From the NCBI GenBank assembly GCA_040757295.1, contig JBFLXH010000004.1:1-64000 (forward strand): a DNA stretch of 64,000 bases, given 5' to 3'. Shown in pieces: positions 8,243 to 17,383 of this stretch. The position numbers and the translations under genes are program-made. The notes below the pieces were generated by a model. That model did no database searches. It was not told the DNA's origin and was given only the letters and a program-made list of their open reading frames with translations. Position 1 is the stretch's first letter. Every line of letters starts with the position of its first letter. The DNA is from JAGXSE01 sp040757295. Lineage in GTDB: Bacteria > Bacillota > PH28-bin88.

Positions 8243-9295
8243 CTAATTTTTTTCGAAAGGAATCTGAAGGTATTGGCAAATTATTTTTGCAGTCTCTTCC
8301 ACGTTCCAATTATTGATACACAGCTCAAAATCTGGAGAAGGCTGGTTTGGGTATTTATAAAGGGGGTCATAGTAGTCTGTTAACAAGGACTTTGCAGCCT
8401 CCACTAAATCACCCTTCTTGATCATATTTTGAATAGTATTTACCTTGGCTAAACCTAAACGGTCTCTCAGTCCGGCTAAAGCCTGATAGATTTGTTCAAC
8501 TGTTTTGTAGCCTGATCTGGTATATTCCTCTACTAACCGACGGGCTCGGTTTTCCAGGGTATCATAGATAAGAATATTTCTTCCATTTCGCATAGCCTTT
8601 AGCAAGTTAATGGGTAATAACAGTTTGCCAATTCTCCTGCTTTCGCATTCAAGAATGCGACACGAAGCATGCTCAACTTGAGAGAGAGCATAAAACAAAC
8701 GGGTTTCGAAAGCTTTTTGGGATGGTTGAGAAGTAAGTCCAATATGTCCGAACACTGAACCTCTATGGCCAGCCAATCGTTCTAGATCAACAGCAGGAGC
8801 CCTCATTTTGATTAGCTCTCTGATCACTTGGGTCTTCCCTGTCCCTGCAAGCCCGTGAAGATTTATTACCGGCAGAGAATGAACCCCATCCTCGAGGTAT
8901 TGTATCACCTGCTTGCGGAATTTTTTATACCCGCCATCCAGGCGAAATACATTAACTCCTATAGCAGATAAAACACTGGCGATAGAATAACTGCGCAGCC
9001 CGCCTCTCCAGCAATAAACAATAACGGGTTTACCATCAGCCTGATCTTTTATGGTTTCCACCATCTCAGGTAATCTGGGGGATATCATCTTTAAGGCAAG
9101 CATTTTTGCCTTGTCGGCCCCTTCTTTTTTGTAGGTAAGGCCTACCTCAGCCCTTTCCATATCGTCCAGGAGAGGGACATTAACAGCCCCGGGAATATGG
9201 TCTTCCAAATACTCACTAGTTGATCTAACATCAACCAAAATAGGGTTAAGGCTTTTTATTTCTGAAAAGCTTATTTCTTTGGGCACTTTTTTCAC
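8243..9295 (-). CDS. selU: tRNA 2-selenouridine synthase
   Basis: This enzyme (MnmH/YbbB) replaces sulfur by selenium in 2-thiouridine at the wobble base of certain tRNAs, using selenophosphate. The 350-residue protein has an N-terminal rhodanese domain with the catalytic Cys95 in YCWRGGLRS. It also has a P-loop domain with GLAGTGKT (148-155), the standard two-domain layout and length. The start codon is GTG. It begins 26 bases after ftsK and runs to within 16 bases of rodZ, so it belongs to the ftsK unit. Its presence predicts a selD gene elsewhere, because no selenophosphate synthetase lies in this window. Confidence 0.9.
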   Translation of the reverse strand: MKKVPKEISFSEIKSLNPILVDVRSTSEYLEDHIPGAVNVPLLDDMERAEVGLTYKKEGADKAKMLALKMISPRLPEMVETIKDQADGKPVIVYCWRGGLRSYSIASVLSAIGVNVFRLDGGYKKFRKQVIQYLEDGVHSLPVINLHGLAGTGKTQVIRELIKMRAPAVDLERLAGHRGSVFGHIGLTSQPSQKAFETRLFYALSQVEHASCRILECESRRIGKLLLPINLLKAMRNGRNILIYDTLENRARRLVEEYTRSGYKTVEQIYQALAGLRDRLGLAKVNTIQNMIKKGDLVEAAKSLLTDYYDPLYKYPNQPSPDFELCINNWNVEETAKIICQYLQIPFEKN

Positions 9296-9321
9296 CTGAA
9301 CATTCTTAAATAACTATTATT

Positions 9322-11610
9322 TTAACCGCTTAACAGTCTTTGATAGTCTTCCCATTTTGCCAAAACAGCTCTGGGTTTGCTGCCTTCATATCCACCAACC
9401 AGGCCTTTTTGCTCCATAATATCCATTAATCTTGCTGCCCTGGTATAACCAATATGAAGTCTTCGCTGCAGCATTGAAATAGAAGCTTGCCCGCTTTCGA
9501 TAGTTAACCTGAGAGCTTCAGGTAATAGTTCGTCTTCATCTTCTTTTTTTGGAGCAAGTTCAACTTCAGTTTCGCTAATCCCCGTTAAGTATTCAGGCTT
9601 TGCCTGGGCTTTTAGAAAAACTACAATATCCTCAACTTCTTTATCAGAGACATATACCCCTTGGAGTCTTATTGGTTTGCTTGCGCCAACTGGGAAAAAC
9701 AACATGTCACCCCTGCCTAATAGCTTTTCTGCTCCCCCCATATCGAGGATTGTACGAGAATCAATTTGAGAGGAAACGGCAAAAGCAATTCGGGAAGGGA
9801 TGTTTGCCTTAATAACCCCTGTAATAACATCTACTGAAGGCCTTTGGGTGGCAACAACTAAGTGAATTCCTGCAGCCCTAGCCATTTGAGCCAATCTGCA
9901 AATTGCATCTTCAACTTCAGCGGGGGCAATCATCATCAGATCAGCTAACTCATCGATGAGTACAACAATATAAGGTAAAGCGGGTTCATGTCTTTGGGGA
10001 TCTTCTTTAGCTTTTAATAAATTATATCGAATAATGTCCCTTACACCAGATTTGCTAAACAACTCATAACGGTGTTCCATTTCGTTCACAACCCATCTCA
10101 ATGCTGTAGCTGCCTTTTTGGGCTCTGTAACCACTGGGGCAATTAAGTGGGGAATCCCGTTATAAGTTGTTAATTCAACCATCTTGGGGTCAATCATAAG
10201 GAACTTTAGTTCAAAAGGTGTGCTTTTAAACAGTAGGCTGCAAATCAAGGCATTCATGCAAACACTTTTGCCGGAACCTGTTGCCCCAGCTATAAGGAGA
10301 TGAGGCATTTTCTCCAAATCTGCAAGTATGGTTTGCCCTGCTATGTCTTTACCAAGGGCAACAGTCAGCTTTGAAGGGGCATCATGGAATTCCGGAGTTT
10401 CCAGTACTTCCCGAAATTGAACGATAGATATTTCCTTATTAGGAACCTCTATACCAACAGCTGCCTTGCCTGGAATAGGCGCTTCAATTCTAACATCAGA
10501 AGCCGCCATGCTTAAAGCTATATCATCAGCTAAACTTACGATCTTGCTTACTTTTACCCCAGGCGCCGGTTGAAGTTCAAATCTAGCAACAGAAGGCCCC
10601 AAACTTACCTGAGCCACTTTTCCCTTGACACCAAAGCTGTCCAAGGTTTCTTCCAATATTTTTACCTTTTCCGCAATATCCTTATTAAGACGGTTATTCC
10701 TTAACCGTACCGGATTGGGCAATAGGGTTAAAGGAGGTAACAAGTATTCGGCAGCTGTTTTCTTGGCAGTACCACTGCTAGTTATACTCATATTATCAAG
10801 GCTATGTTTTGGAGAAGTCTCAATGGCCTTTTTTCTTTCAAGGATATACGGGCCGGATTCATTATGGGCTTTATGGTCTGATTCTTTCAGCCCAACGGTT
10901 GGTATTTCAGCGGAAAGACTAACGCCTCTGTTATTGTTAGCAGTATCTGCATGGTTAATAATCAGGGGTTGGGTTTTCGTGCTGGTATTCGTTTCTTTTT
11001 GGTCATCCTCAATGGTAAACAGAAAGTTGGTTAGTTCTTTGCGCAACCACTCATAGATTTTTGCAATCACAATGAGCAGGTTTTTAAAAGAGGCAACTAG
11101 TGATTTTTCTGTGAGTAGAATAAGAGAAATAAAACCCATAGTGACAATAATAATATAACTGCCTAAGTAGCCAAATGCAGCTTGAAGCACTACCAATAGC
11201 AAGGCGCCGATAACCCCTCCGCCGTAGCCGGCCCTTCCTGCGGCCATATTATCATTAAACCCAAGCAATCCCATTTGCAAATGAGTGAAAGCAGTAATAC
11301 AAACAAAAACCATGAACAGGCCGAGACTCCGTTGTGATACTGAATAAGATGCTCCAAACCGCATTAGGGCGACTCCAAGCCAAATTAAAAAGAAAGGAAG
11401 CATAAATTTCCCTTTTCCAGCAATAATGGTCATGATTCTGTCAAGAATATTCCCCACTAACCCAGTAAGAGGAATAGCTTCTGAAATCCTAGAAGTAAGA
11501 AAGGGATACATGCTGAAAAATCCAATAATGCCGAGAGAAATTAATCCCAATCCCAAAATTTCATTTTTGAAATTCGGTTTAACTGGGGTATTAGGATTTT
11601 TTCTTGCCAT
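9322..11610 (-). CDS. ftsK: DNA translocase FtsK/SpoIIIE
   Basis: Septum-anchored DNA pump that moves chromosomal DNA through the division or sporulation septum. The 762-residue protein has about four membrane helices in residues 20-170. A charged linker follows, then the RecA-like motor with Walker A GATGSGKS (442-449) and FLMIDPKMVEL, IVVLIDELADLMM and RPSVDVITG. A C-terminal gamma winged helix (about 695-755) reads DNA orientation. Gene order (rnj, tepA, ylzJ, then this gene) matches spoIIIE of B. subtilis. A Na/Pi symporter gene has been inserted between it and ylzJ. Confidence 0.95.
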   Translation of the reverse strand: MARKNPNTPVKPNFKNEILGLGLISLGIIGFFSMYPFLTSRISEAIPLTGLVGNILDRIMTIIAGKGKFMLPFFLIWLGVALMRFGASYSVSQRSLGLFMVFVCITAFTHLQMGLLGFNDNMAAGRAGYGGGVIGALLLVVLQAAFGYLGSYIIIVTMGFISLILLTEKSLVASFKNLLIVIAKIYEWLRKELTNFLFTIEDDQKETNTSTKTQPLIINHADTANNNRGVSLSAEIPTVGLKESDHKAHNESGPYILERKKAIETSPKHSLDNMSITSSGTAKKTAAEYLLPPLTLLPNPVRLRNNRLNKDIAEKVKILEETLDSFGVKGKVAQVSLGPSVARFELQPAPGVKVSKIVSLADDIALSMAASDVRIEAPIPGKAAVGIEVPNKEISIVQFREVLETPEFHDAPSKLTVALGKDIAGQTILADLEKMPHLLIAGATGSGKSVCMNALICSLLFKSTPFELKFLMIDPKMVELTTYNGIPHLIAPVVTEPKKAATALRWVVNEMEHRYELFSKSGVRDIIRYNLLKAKEDPQRHEPALPYIVVLIDELADLMMIAPAEVEDAICRLAQMARAAGIHLVVATQRPSVDVITGVIKANIPSRIAFAVSSQIDSRTILDMGGAEKLLGRGDMLFFPVGASKPIRLQGVYVSDKEVEDIVVFLKAQAKPEYLTGISETEVELAPKKEDEDELLPEALRLTIESGQASISMLQRRLHIGYTRAARLMDIMEQKGLVGGYEGSKPRAVLAKWEDYQRLLSG

Positions 11611-11670
11611 TAAACACCATCACCTCAAATGGCTATTCTACGTGAACCATGGTATTTCCTTTTGTATGGA

Positions 11671-11699
11671 TTAGAGAAAAGAGCCCATAAGGGCTCTTC
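11671..11699 (-). terminator. Terminator after the Na/Pi symporter gene
   Basis: The inverted repeat AAGAGCCC-ATAA-GGGCTCTT at 11679-11698 is followed on the minus strand by TTTTCTCT. It lies 3 bases past the stop codon. Confidence 0.85.
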
Positions 11700-11701
11700 C
11701 A

Positions 11702-13312
11702 TTATAATTCGTCCAATACAACTTGAGCAATATTGTAAGAGTGATCGCCTACTCTTTCTAAGTTGCTGAGAATGTCCAAGAATACAACTCCAGCCTGCGG
11801 ATAACACTTGCCGGAATTTAGCCTGCTGATATGGCTTTTTCTGAGCTCCCTCTCAAGCAAGTCAATGTTGTGCTCAATGTTTTCTACTTCCCGAGCAACT
11901 TCTTGGTTATCGTTTTGCATGGAATAGATAGCCCTTGCAAATGCCTTTTGAACTAGGTTATGCATATTGGCAAGCTCTTCAATAGCCTCGTCACTGAAAG
12001 GCAAATCTTCCTCAATCCGAGATTGAGCCATTTGTGCGATGTTCTCAGCGTGATCACCCACCCGCTCAATATCATTTACCGCATGCAAAAGACGGGTATG
12101 GCGATGGGAAAGAGAAGGAGGCATTTCTGATTGGGCAAGTTTAGCTAAATAAACAATTATGGCTGTTTCCAATTCATCAATTACTTTTTCCCGGTCAAAA
12201 ACCTGCTGCAATTTAGAGACATCTTTTTGGAAAAATCCTTCCATTGCATCTTTTACATTATCTTCAGCTAAATTTGCCATCCTGATTAGTTCCTTTGTGG
12301 CCAAAGACAAGGCAATGCCAGGCGCTGAAAGCATTCTTTCATCGAGGTAAACAGGACGCCCAGACAAAACGGTTTCCTCTTTTCCAGGTACAATACGCCT
12401 AACAACTTCAGTAAAAATACTGATTAAGGGAAGCCATAAAAGAGTATTTAGTACGTTAAATGAGGTGTGGGCATTGGCTATCTGGCGAACAATATCACCG
12501 TCAGGCGAAATATACAAAATGAACTTCAAAAAAATTGGCATTAATAAAATAAAGACAATTGCCCCAAGAACATTAAACAGAACATGAGCAGCGGCAGCCC
12601 TTCTGGCAGCAAGGTTTGTTCCAATACTTGACAATACTGCAGTTATGCAGGTTCCAATATTATCCCCAATTAATATAGGAAGCGCTGCTTCAATAGGAAC
12701 TAATCCCTGAGCAGCCATGGCCATCAGGATACCAATGGTGGCAGTGCTGCTTTGGATGATCATTGTCATCAGAACGCCTATACCGACACCCAGCATTGGA
12801 TTCTGTCCGAAGGTAACCATCAAATCTTTAAAACCTTGATAGTTTTTTAGGGGAGCGACAGCGGTACCCATTGTGGCCATCCCGAGCATTAAGATACCAA
12901 AACCTAAAAAGACCTGCCCGATGTACTTTGCGCTTTTTTTCTTTGCAAAAAAATGAATCGCAAAGCCTACGGCGATTATCGGGTAAATATAATTGGTTAT
13001 TTTAAAAGCAATTAGCTGGGCTGTAACTGTAGTGCCAATATTGGCGCCCATAATAATACCCACCGATTGTTTTAGGGTCATTAATCCGGCATTCACAAAT
13101 CCAACTACCATAACGGTAGTAGCTGAACTGCTTTGAATGATCGCAGTAACTATAGTTCCTACTAGAACCCCTATTGCAGGGAGTCCAGTTAAAGCCTCCA
13201 GGATATTTCTCATCCGGTCACCAGCAGCCCGCTGCAATCCATTGCCCATTTGCTGCATCCCAAACAAGAAAAGAGCTAGTCCCCCTAGAAAAATAAACAA
13301 AGACTCTTTCAT
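11702..13312 (-). CDS. Na/Pi-cotransporter family protein with PhoU-like C-terminus
   Basis: A 536-residue NptA/YjbB-type sodium-phosphate symporter. The membrane part (residues 1 to about 320) holds the duplicated QSSSATT (about 60) and QSSTAT (about 187) substrate motifs, and repeated GANIGTT / GDNIGT signatures. From about 345 onward it is a PhoU-like helical domain. A role in phosphate import or export is known for the family; direction cannot be judged here. It has its own terminator and lies between ylzJ and ftsK, a place where B. subtilis has no such gene. Confidence 0.92.
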   Translation of the reverse strand: MKESLFIFLGGLALFLFGMQQMGNGLQRAAGDRMRNILEALTGLPAIGVLVGTIVTAIIQSSSATTVMVVGFVNAGLMTLKQSVGIIMGANIGTTVTAQLIAFKITNYIYPIIAVGFAIHFFAKKKSAKYIGQVFLGFGILMLGMATMGTAVAPLKNYQGFKDLMVTFGQNPMLGVGIGVLMTMIIQSSTATIGILMAMAAQGLVPIEAALPILIGDNIGTCITAVLSSIGTNLAARRAAAAHVLFNVLGAIVFILLMPIFLKFILYISPDGDIVRQIANAHTSFNVLNTLLWLPLISIFTEVVRRIVPGKEETVLSGRPVYLDERMLSAPGIALSLATKELIRMANLAEDNVKDAMEGFFQKDVSKLQQVFDREKVIDELETAIIVYLAKLAQSEMPPSLSHRHTRLLHAVNDIERVGDHAENIAQMAQSRIEEDLPFSDEAIEELANMHNLVQKAFARAIYSMQNDNQEVAREVENIEHNIDLLERELRKSHISRLNSGKCYPQAGVVFLDILSNLERVGDHSYNIAQVVLDEL

Positions 13313-13398
13313 ACTGATTAAGTCCTCTCTGCTAAATAATAATTTAAATTAGCCTTTACACCTAAAATATTATATCACAGGTATTTTTTTTTGCCTAT

Positions 13399-13432
13399 AA
13401 AAACTTAAAACTGAAACTATTTATAGCTTCAG
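13399..13432 (-). terminator. Terminator overlapping the ylzJ stop codon
   Basis: On the minus strand a 10-pair stem CTGAAGCTAT / ATAGTTTCAG (one G-U) spans 13411-13432, followed by a T-rich stretch. The left arm encodes the last residues of YlzJ and its TAA lies in the hairpin. Confidence 0.8.
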
Positions 13433-13666
13433 TTCCAAATCGGTAAATTTCTCTTCTGTTAGATTAATTACCACCCCAGGCTGCAAGCGGGGATCCAAAT
13501 AAATTTGAGGATCCGTTGAGATAATCCGAGATATTTTAAATGTTGCGGGCCCGATAGGTTGAACGATCAGTCTTCCGCCACAGAAACCCAGTTCTTTAAA
13601 CTGTAATTCCGTTGATTCCGGGTTGCAATTGATAACCTCCTCAGGAAGGGGAGTATAAAGAATCAT
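13421..13666 (-). CDS. ylzJ: YlzJ-like protein
   Basis: An 81-residue protein of unknown function beginning MILYTPLPEEVI, the hallmark of the YlzJ-like family found next to tepA in spore-formers. There are no membrane segments. I chose the ATG at 13666, whose first base overlaps the TGA stop of tepA (TGATG) with AAGGGG 10 bases upstream; a TTG one codon earlier is possible. Its 3' end doubles as the left arm of a terminator. Confidence 0.8.
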   Translation of the reverse strand: MILYTPLPEEVINCNPESTELQFKELGFCGGRLIVQPIGPATFKISRIISTDPQIYLDPRLQPGVVINLTEEKFTDLELKL

Positions 13667-14409
13667 CAATGTTCAACCCCTTGCCTATCCTGTCGTTCTT
13701 TAATTAAGAGGCGAGCCTTCTGAATTGCTTTATCCAGTCCCCCTACTTCATTGATCAAACCTGCCTCCACCGCATCTTTCCCGACCAACACAGTACCGAT
13801 ATCCCTTGCCAATTCACCTGTCCGGAACATCATTTCACGAAACTTCTGTTCTGAAACGCGGGAGTTTTTCGTGATAAACCTAACTACCCGATCCTGCATT
13901 TTATCTAGATACTCATAGGTCTGGGGTACACTTACTACTAATCCGGTTAGGCGAATTGGGTGAATGGTCATCGTCGCTGTTTCAGCAATAAAGGAGTAAT
14001 CCGTCGATACGGCAATAGGTACGCCAATGCTGTGGCCTCCTCCTAAAACCAAGGACACAGTTGGTTTGGAAATGCTGTAAATCATTTCAGCAATTGCCAA
14101 TCCAGCTTCCACATCCCCACCAATGGTGTTTAGAATTACCAGCATCCCTTCAATCTCAGGGTTCTGTTCAATGGCAACAAGTTGAGGGATAATATGCTCA
14201 TATTTAGTAGTCTTGTTTTGCGGCGGCATGATCAAATGACCTTCTATTTGACCAATAATAGTTAGGCAGTGTATTTTGTTCTGGTAATCAGGAACCTCTG
14301 TTTCGCCTAATTCTTTAATGGCTTCAATCTTTTTTTCTGCCTTTATTTTTTTTACTCTACCAGGATTTTCGGCCTGAGGTTTAACATCGGAGAATTGTTT
14401 AAAATCCAC
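13666..14409 (-). CDS. tepA: ClpP-like serine protease TepA
   Basis: A 247-residue cytosolic member of the ClpP/crotonase-fold protease family (B. subtilis TepA/YmfB). The ClpP signature GGGHSIGVP places the nucleophile at S127, and TMTIHP gives the catalytic H150. A charged Lys/Glu-rich N-terminal extension of about 45 residues precedes the core. Its role in B. subtilis is disputed (translocation-enhancing protein, later linked to spore small-protein turnover). The start is GTG, with AGGAG 9 bases upstream. It is coupled to ylzJ by a one-base overlap. Confidence 0.85.
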   Translation of the reverse strand: MDFKQFSDVKPQAENPGRVKKIKAEKKIEAIKELGETEVPDYQNKIHCLTIIGQIEGHLIMPPQNKTTKYEHIIPQLVAIEQNPEIEGMLVILNTIGGDVEAGLAIAEMIYSISKPTVSLVLGGGHSIGVPIAVSTDYSFIAETATMTIHPIRLTGLVVSVPQTYEYLDKMQDRVVRFITKNSRVSEQKFREMMFRTGELARDIGTVLVGKDAVEAGLINEVGGLDKAIQKARLLIKERQDRQGVEH

Positions 14410-14427
14410 AGCTTTCCACTCCTCGAC

Positions 14428-14455
14428 AGTATGACTAAAAGGTATTATGTGTTAA
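14428..14455 (-). promoter_or_regulatory. Candidate tepA promoter
   Basis: The minus strand has TTAACA (14450-14455), a 16-base spacer and CATACT (14428-14433), just after the rnjA terminator and 18 bases before the tepA start. It matches sigma-A moderately; no other promoter stands out in the 77-base gap. Confidence 0.45.
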
Positions 14456-14459
14456 TAAA

Positions 14460-14485
14460 GAAAAAAAATGCGCGGTTTCGCACAT
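14460..14485 (-). terminator. Terminator after rnjA
   Basis: A seven-pair stem ATGTGCG / CGCGCAT (one G-U) around AAAC, followed on the minus strand by eight T. It starts immediately past the rnjA stop. Confidence 0.8.
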
Positions 14486-14486
14486 T

Positions 14487-16154
14487 TTAAACTTCCATAA
14501 TAATTGGCAAAATCATTGGTCGCCTTCTGGTTTTTTCATATAGGAACCGCCCCAATAGGTCTTTAATACTAGACTTAATCACAGACCATTCCGTTACGCC
14601 GCGCTCTTCACATTTTTCCAAAGCAGATCGAACCTTTTCCTTAACTTCTTCCATTAGCTCTTCCGATTCTCTAACATAAACAAATCCCCGGGAAACCACA
14701 TCCGGGCCTGCCACGACATGGCCGGTTTCCTTATTCAAAGTTACTACTACTATTACTATACCGTCTTGGGATAATTGTTTGCGGTCTCTTAAGACAATGT
14801 TTCCTACATCGCCAACCCCTAAACCGTCAACCAATACTTTGCCTGCGCTTACTTTTCCGTTTATTTGCGCAGACTTCGGAGTTATTTCCAGCGTCTGTCC
14901 GTTTTCGATTACAAATACATTCTCTTCAGGTATACCAAGCTCCTCGGCAAGGCGGGCATGCCTGACCAGCATCCTGTATTCACCATGAATTGGAAGAAAG
15001 TATTTGGGCTTTACCAGATTAATCATCAGTTTAAGTTCTTCCTGTTTCCCATGGCCGGAAACATGTACACCTTGAAAGTTTTCATAGATTACATTGGCTC
15101 CCTGCTTAAAAATATAATCAACTGCTCGGGCTACGGCTTTTTCATTTCCCGGAATAGGTACGGCTGATACAATTACTGTATCACCCGGCAAGATATCTAA
15201 TTTATGGTTATCTGACATGGCCATTTTAATCAAGCTTGATATTTCTTCACCTTGAAAGCCTGTTGTAATTATTACCTGCTGATTTCGGCGAAGAGAAAGA
15301 ACAGTATCCGCTTCCTGCAAAGTATCAGCAGGGACCCTCAAATAACCTAAATCTAACGCTACAGACACCATTCTATTGATGTGTTTACCAATAATAGCAA
15401 CCTTTCGTTTGTGGTGATGGGCAGTCTCGATAATCTGTTGGATCCTGTGAATGTTAGAAGAAAAGCAGGCCACAACAACTCTTTCTTTGGCAAGGCGAAA
15501 GCTCCTGTCATAGGTCTGGCTCACAACCCGCTCCGACAAGGTATAACCGGAACCTTCAACATTTGTACTGTCTGACATTAACAACAGGGTGCCGTTTTCG
15601 CCTAATTTTGTTAGCATATGAAAGTCCGTTAATTGTCCGTCTACGGGGGTCTGATCGATTTTAAAGTCTCCAGTATGAACTACTGTGCCTAAGGGGGTCT
15701 GGATGGCTAACCCTACTGCATCAGCAATACTGTGATTAACCCTGAAAAAAGTTATTTTAAAGGCACCCAATTTAATAGAATCCCTGGGCTTGACACAGTT
15801 TAACTGAACTGGGCCAATATCCCCATGTTCCTGAAGTTTGCTCTTTACCAAGCCTAAAGTGAACTGAGTGCCATAAACAGGCACGGGCAGTTCTTTCAAA
15901 AGGTATGGTAACGCTCCAATGTGGTCATCATGGCCGTGGGTTAATAAGATGCCTTTAATCTTTTGCTTATTTTCCAACAAGTATGTAACATCGGGTATGA
16001 CAATATCAATACCTAATAGTTCATCCTCAGGGAAACTTAGACCCGCATCAATGACAACGATTTCTTCCCGATATTTAATAACCATCAGGTTCTTGCCTAT
16101 TTCACCCAAGCCCCCAAGAGGAATAACACAGAGTTTATTATTGTTTTCTCCCAT
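14487..16154 (-). CDS. rnjA: Ribonuclease J
   Basis: A metallo-beta-lactamase/beta-CASP ribonuclease with 5'-exonuclease and endonuclease activity, central to mRNA decay in Firmicutes. The 555-residue protein has the zinc motif H73-G-H75-D76-D-H78, downstream beta-CASP motifs (LMSDSTN, FSSNIHRIQQI, HVSGHG) and the RNase J C-terminal domain. I chose the ATG at 16154, preceded by GGAGGTG; an in-frame ATG 60 bases upstream would add a non-conserved Cys-rich stretch. Position between dapA and tepA corresponds to ymfA/rnjB of B. subtilis. With one copy visible I cannot assign J1 versus J2. Confidence 0.93.
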   Translation of the reverse strand: MGENNNKLCVIPLGGLGEIGKNLMVIKYREEIVVIDAGLSFPEDELLGIDIVIPDVTYLLENKQKIKGILLTHGHDDHIGALPYLLKELPVPVYGTQFTLGLVKSKLQEHGDIGPVQLNCVKPRDSIKLGAFKITFFRVNHSIADAVGLAIQTPLGTVVHTGDFKIDQTPVDGQLTDFHMLTKLGENGTLLLMSDSTNVEGSGYTLSERVVSQTYDRSFRLAKERVVVACFSSNIHRIQQIIETAHHHKRKVAIIGKHINRMVSVALDLGYLRVPADTLQEADTVLSLRRNQQVIITTGFQGEEISSLIKMAMSDNHKLDILPGDTVIVSAVPIPGNEKAVARAVDYIFKQGANVIYENFQGVHVSGHGKQEELKLMINLVKPKYFLPIHGEYRMLVRHARLAEELGIPEENVFVIENGQTLEITPKSAQINGKVSAGKVLVDGLGVGDVGNIVLRDRKQLSQDGIVIVVVTLNKETGHVVAGPDVVSRGFVYVRESEELMEEVKEKVRSALEKCEERGVTEWSVIKSSIKDLLGRFLYEKTRRRPMILPIIMEV

Positions 16155-16345
16155 CAGTCCACCTCCGCAATCAGTCGGAACAAAGCCGACAAAACAAACG
16201 AATATGATGGCCACAGGCGATCATGGCCAGCAATTTCCGTCCATCAAAAAAAGAAATAAAGATACACAAACAAAGCGCATGGTTCACACCACCCTGCAGG
16301 CATGGCAGACCAAGCGCTGAAGCCGATCTACACCTATTTCTATTG
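16155..16345 (-). other. Structured 5' untranslated region of rnjA
   Basis: About 190 bases separate the predicted rnjA transcription start (near 16342) from its start codon. I see no credible gene: the only open frame is Cys-rich and unlike any known protein. The minus strand has distant complementary arms AGCGC (about 16315-16319) and GCGCT (about 16275-16279), with TTGGT / ACCAT next to them, so a long hairpin is possible. A self-regulatory leader is conceivable but unproven. Confidence 0.4.
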
Positions 16346-16348
16346 CTG

Positions 16349-16377
16349 ATTATAATTGAATTAAACCAAATATACAA
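16349..16377 (-). promoter_or_regulatory. Candidate rnjA promoter
   Basis: The minus strand has a -35 TTGTAT (16372-16377), a 17-base spacer and a perfect -10 TATAAT (16349-16354). It lies 48 bases past the dapA terminator hairpin. Confidence 0.65.
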
Positions 16378-16424
16378 CCTCCATAGCGTTAGTATTACTA
16401 TTTTCCGGTTTGTGATACCTCAAC

Positions 16425-16455
16425 AAAAAAGGTGACTAGCCTTTTGGCTGTCACC
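16425..16455 (-). terminator. Terminator after dapA
   Basis: The stem GGTGAC-(A)-GCC / GGC-(TA)-GTCACC with loop AAAA at 16431-16455 is followed on the minus strand by six T. It closes the lysine/dipicolinate operon. Confidence 0.9.
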
Positions 16456-16465
16456 GGAGAGGAGT

Positions 16466-17356
16466 TTAATTATTTCTTTTATGTAGATTTAATTTTTCCA
16501 GCGTATCTTGTAAGACCTTAATCTCTGTTTCACCGGCAGCAACTAAGGGTAGGCGAACCCCTCCTACATCTAGGCCAACCATGTTAAGGGCTGTTTTGAC
16601 CGGCACAGGATTTGTCACAATAAACAAGGCTTTGAAAAGGGGCATTAAACTAAGGTGTATTGCCAAAGCCTCATTAATTTGACCATTGGTAAAGGCATTA
16701 ATCATTTGCTTAAGCTGATTGCCTACTATATGAGAGGCAACGCTAACCACACCTTTTGCTCCTAGGGCCATCATCGGCAAAGTTAGGGAATCGTCTCCGC
16801 TATAGATGGCAAAATCTGGTGCAAGCAGTCCCCTTAAAGCGCTTACTTGGTCCATGTCCCCTGCAGCTTCTTTAAGGGCAACAATATTTGGAATTTGGGC
16901 TAGCTTACTGACAGTTTCAGGTTCCATATTCCGTCCGGTTCGAGAAGGAACATTGTAAAGCATTACAGGAAGATTTGTTGTTGTTGCTATAGCCTTAAAG
17001 TGTTCGAATAAGCCCTTTTGAGTGGGTCTGTTGTAGTATGGAACCACCAGCATTACCCCATCAAGTCCTATTTTTTCTGCTTCTTTGGTCAATTTGATGC
17101 TTTCTTCCGTAGAATAACTGCCAGTGCCGGCAATTACCTTGGCCTTATTTTGGGCAACGTCTTTAACCAGTTCGAACAAGGACAGTTTTTCTTCTTTTGT
17201 GAGGGTAGGGGACTCTCCTGTAGTTCCTCCAACAACCAATGCGTCACTACCATTTGCGATAAGATAGACAGCAAGTTTTCGAGCTTTCTCCAGGTCCAGT
17301 TTCATTTCATCATTAAAAGGCGTTACCATTGCAGTTATTACTCGTCCAAAATCCAT
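16466..17356 (-). CDS. dapA: 4-hydroxy-tetrahydrodipicolinate synthase
   Basis: Condenses aspartate semialdehyde with pyruvate, the first committed step to diaminopimelate, lysine and dipicolinate. The 296-residue protein has the Schiff-base lysine K162 in NIVALKEAAGD, Y134 in LYNVPSRTGR and the T45-T46 motif in GGTTGESPTL. I chose the ATG at 17356, with GGAGGTG 7 bases upstream, over an in-frame GTG five codons earlier. It is last in the dapB-dpaA-dpaB-asd-dapG-dapA operon. Confidence 0.96.
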   Translation of the reverse strand: MDFGRVITAMVTPFNDEMKLDLEKARKLAVYLIANGSDALVVGGTTGESPTLTKEEKLSLFELVKDVAQNKAKVIAGTGSYSTEESIKLTKEAEKIGLDGVMLVVPYYNRPTQKGLFEHFKAIATTTNLPVMLYNVPSRTGRNMEPETVSKLAQIPNIVALKEAAGDMDQVSALRGLLAPDFAIYSGDDSLTLPMMALGAKGVVSVASHIVGNQLKQMINAFTNGQINEALAIHLSLMPLFKALFIVTNPVPVKTALNMVGLDVGGVRLPLVAAGETEIKVLQDTLEKLNLHKRNN

Positions 17357-17383
17357 GAAATGCACCTCCACTTCATTTGTTTG

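Noticed and set aside
16171..16377. A 68-codon minus-strand frame in the rnjA leader
   Set aside because: Cys-rich and unlike any family; it overlaps the rnjA start and promoter. Better explained as untranslated leader.
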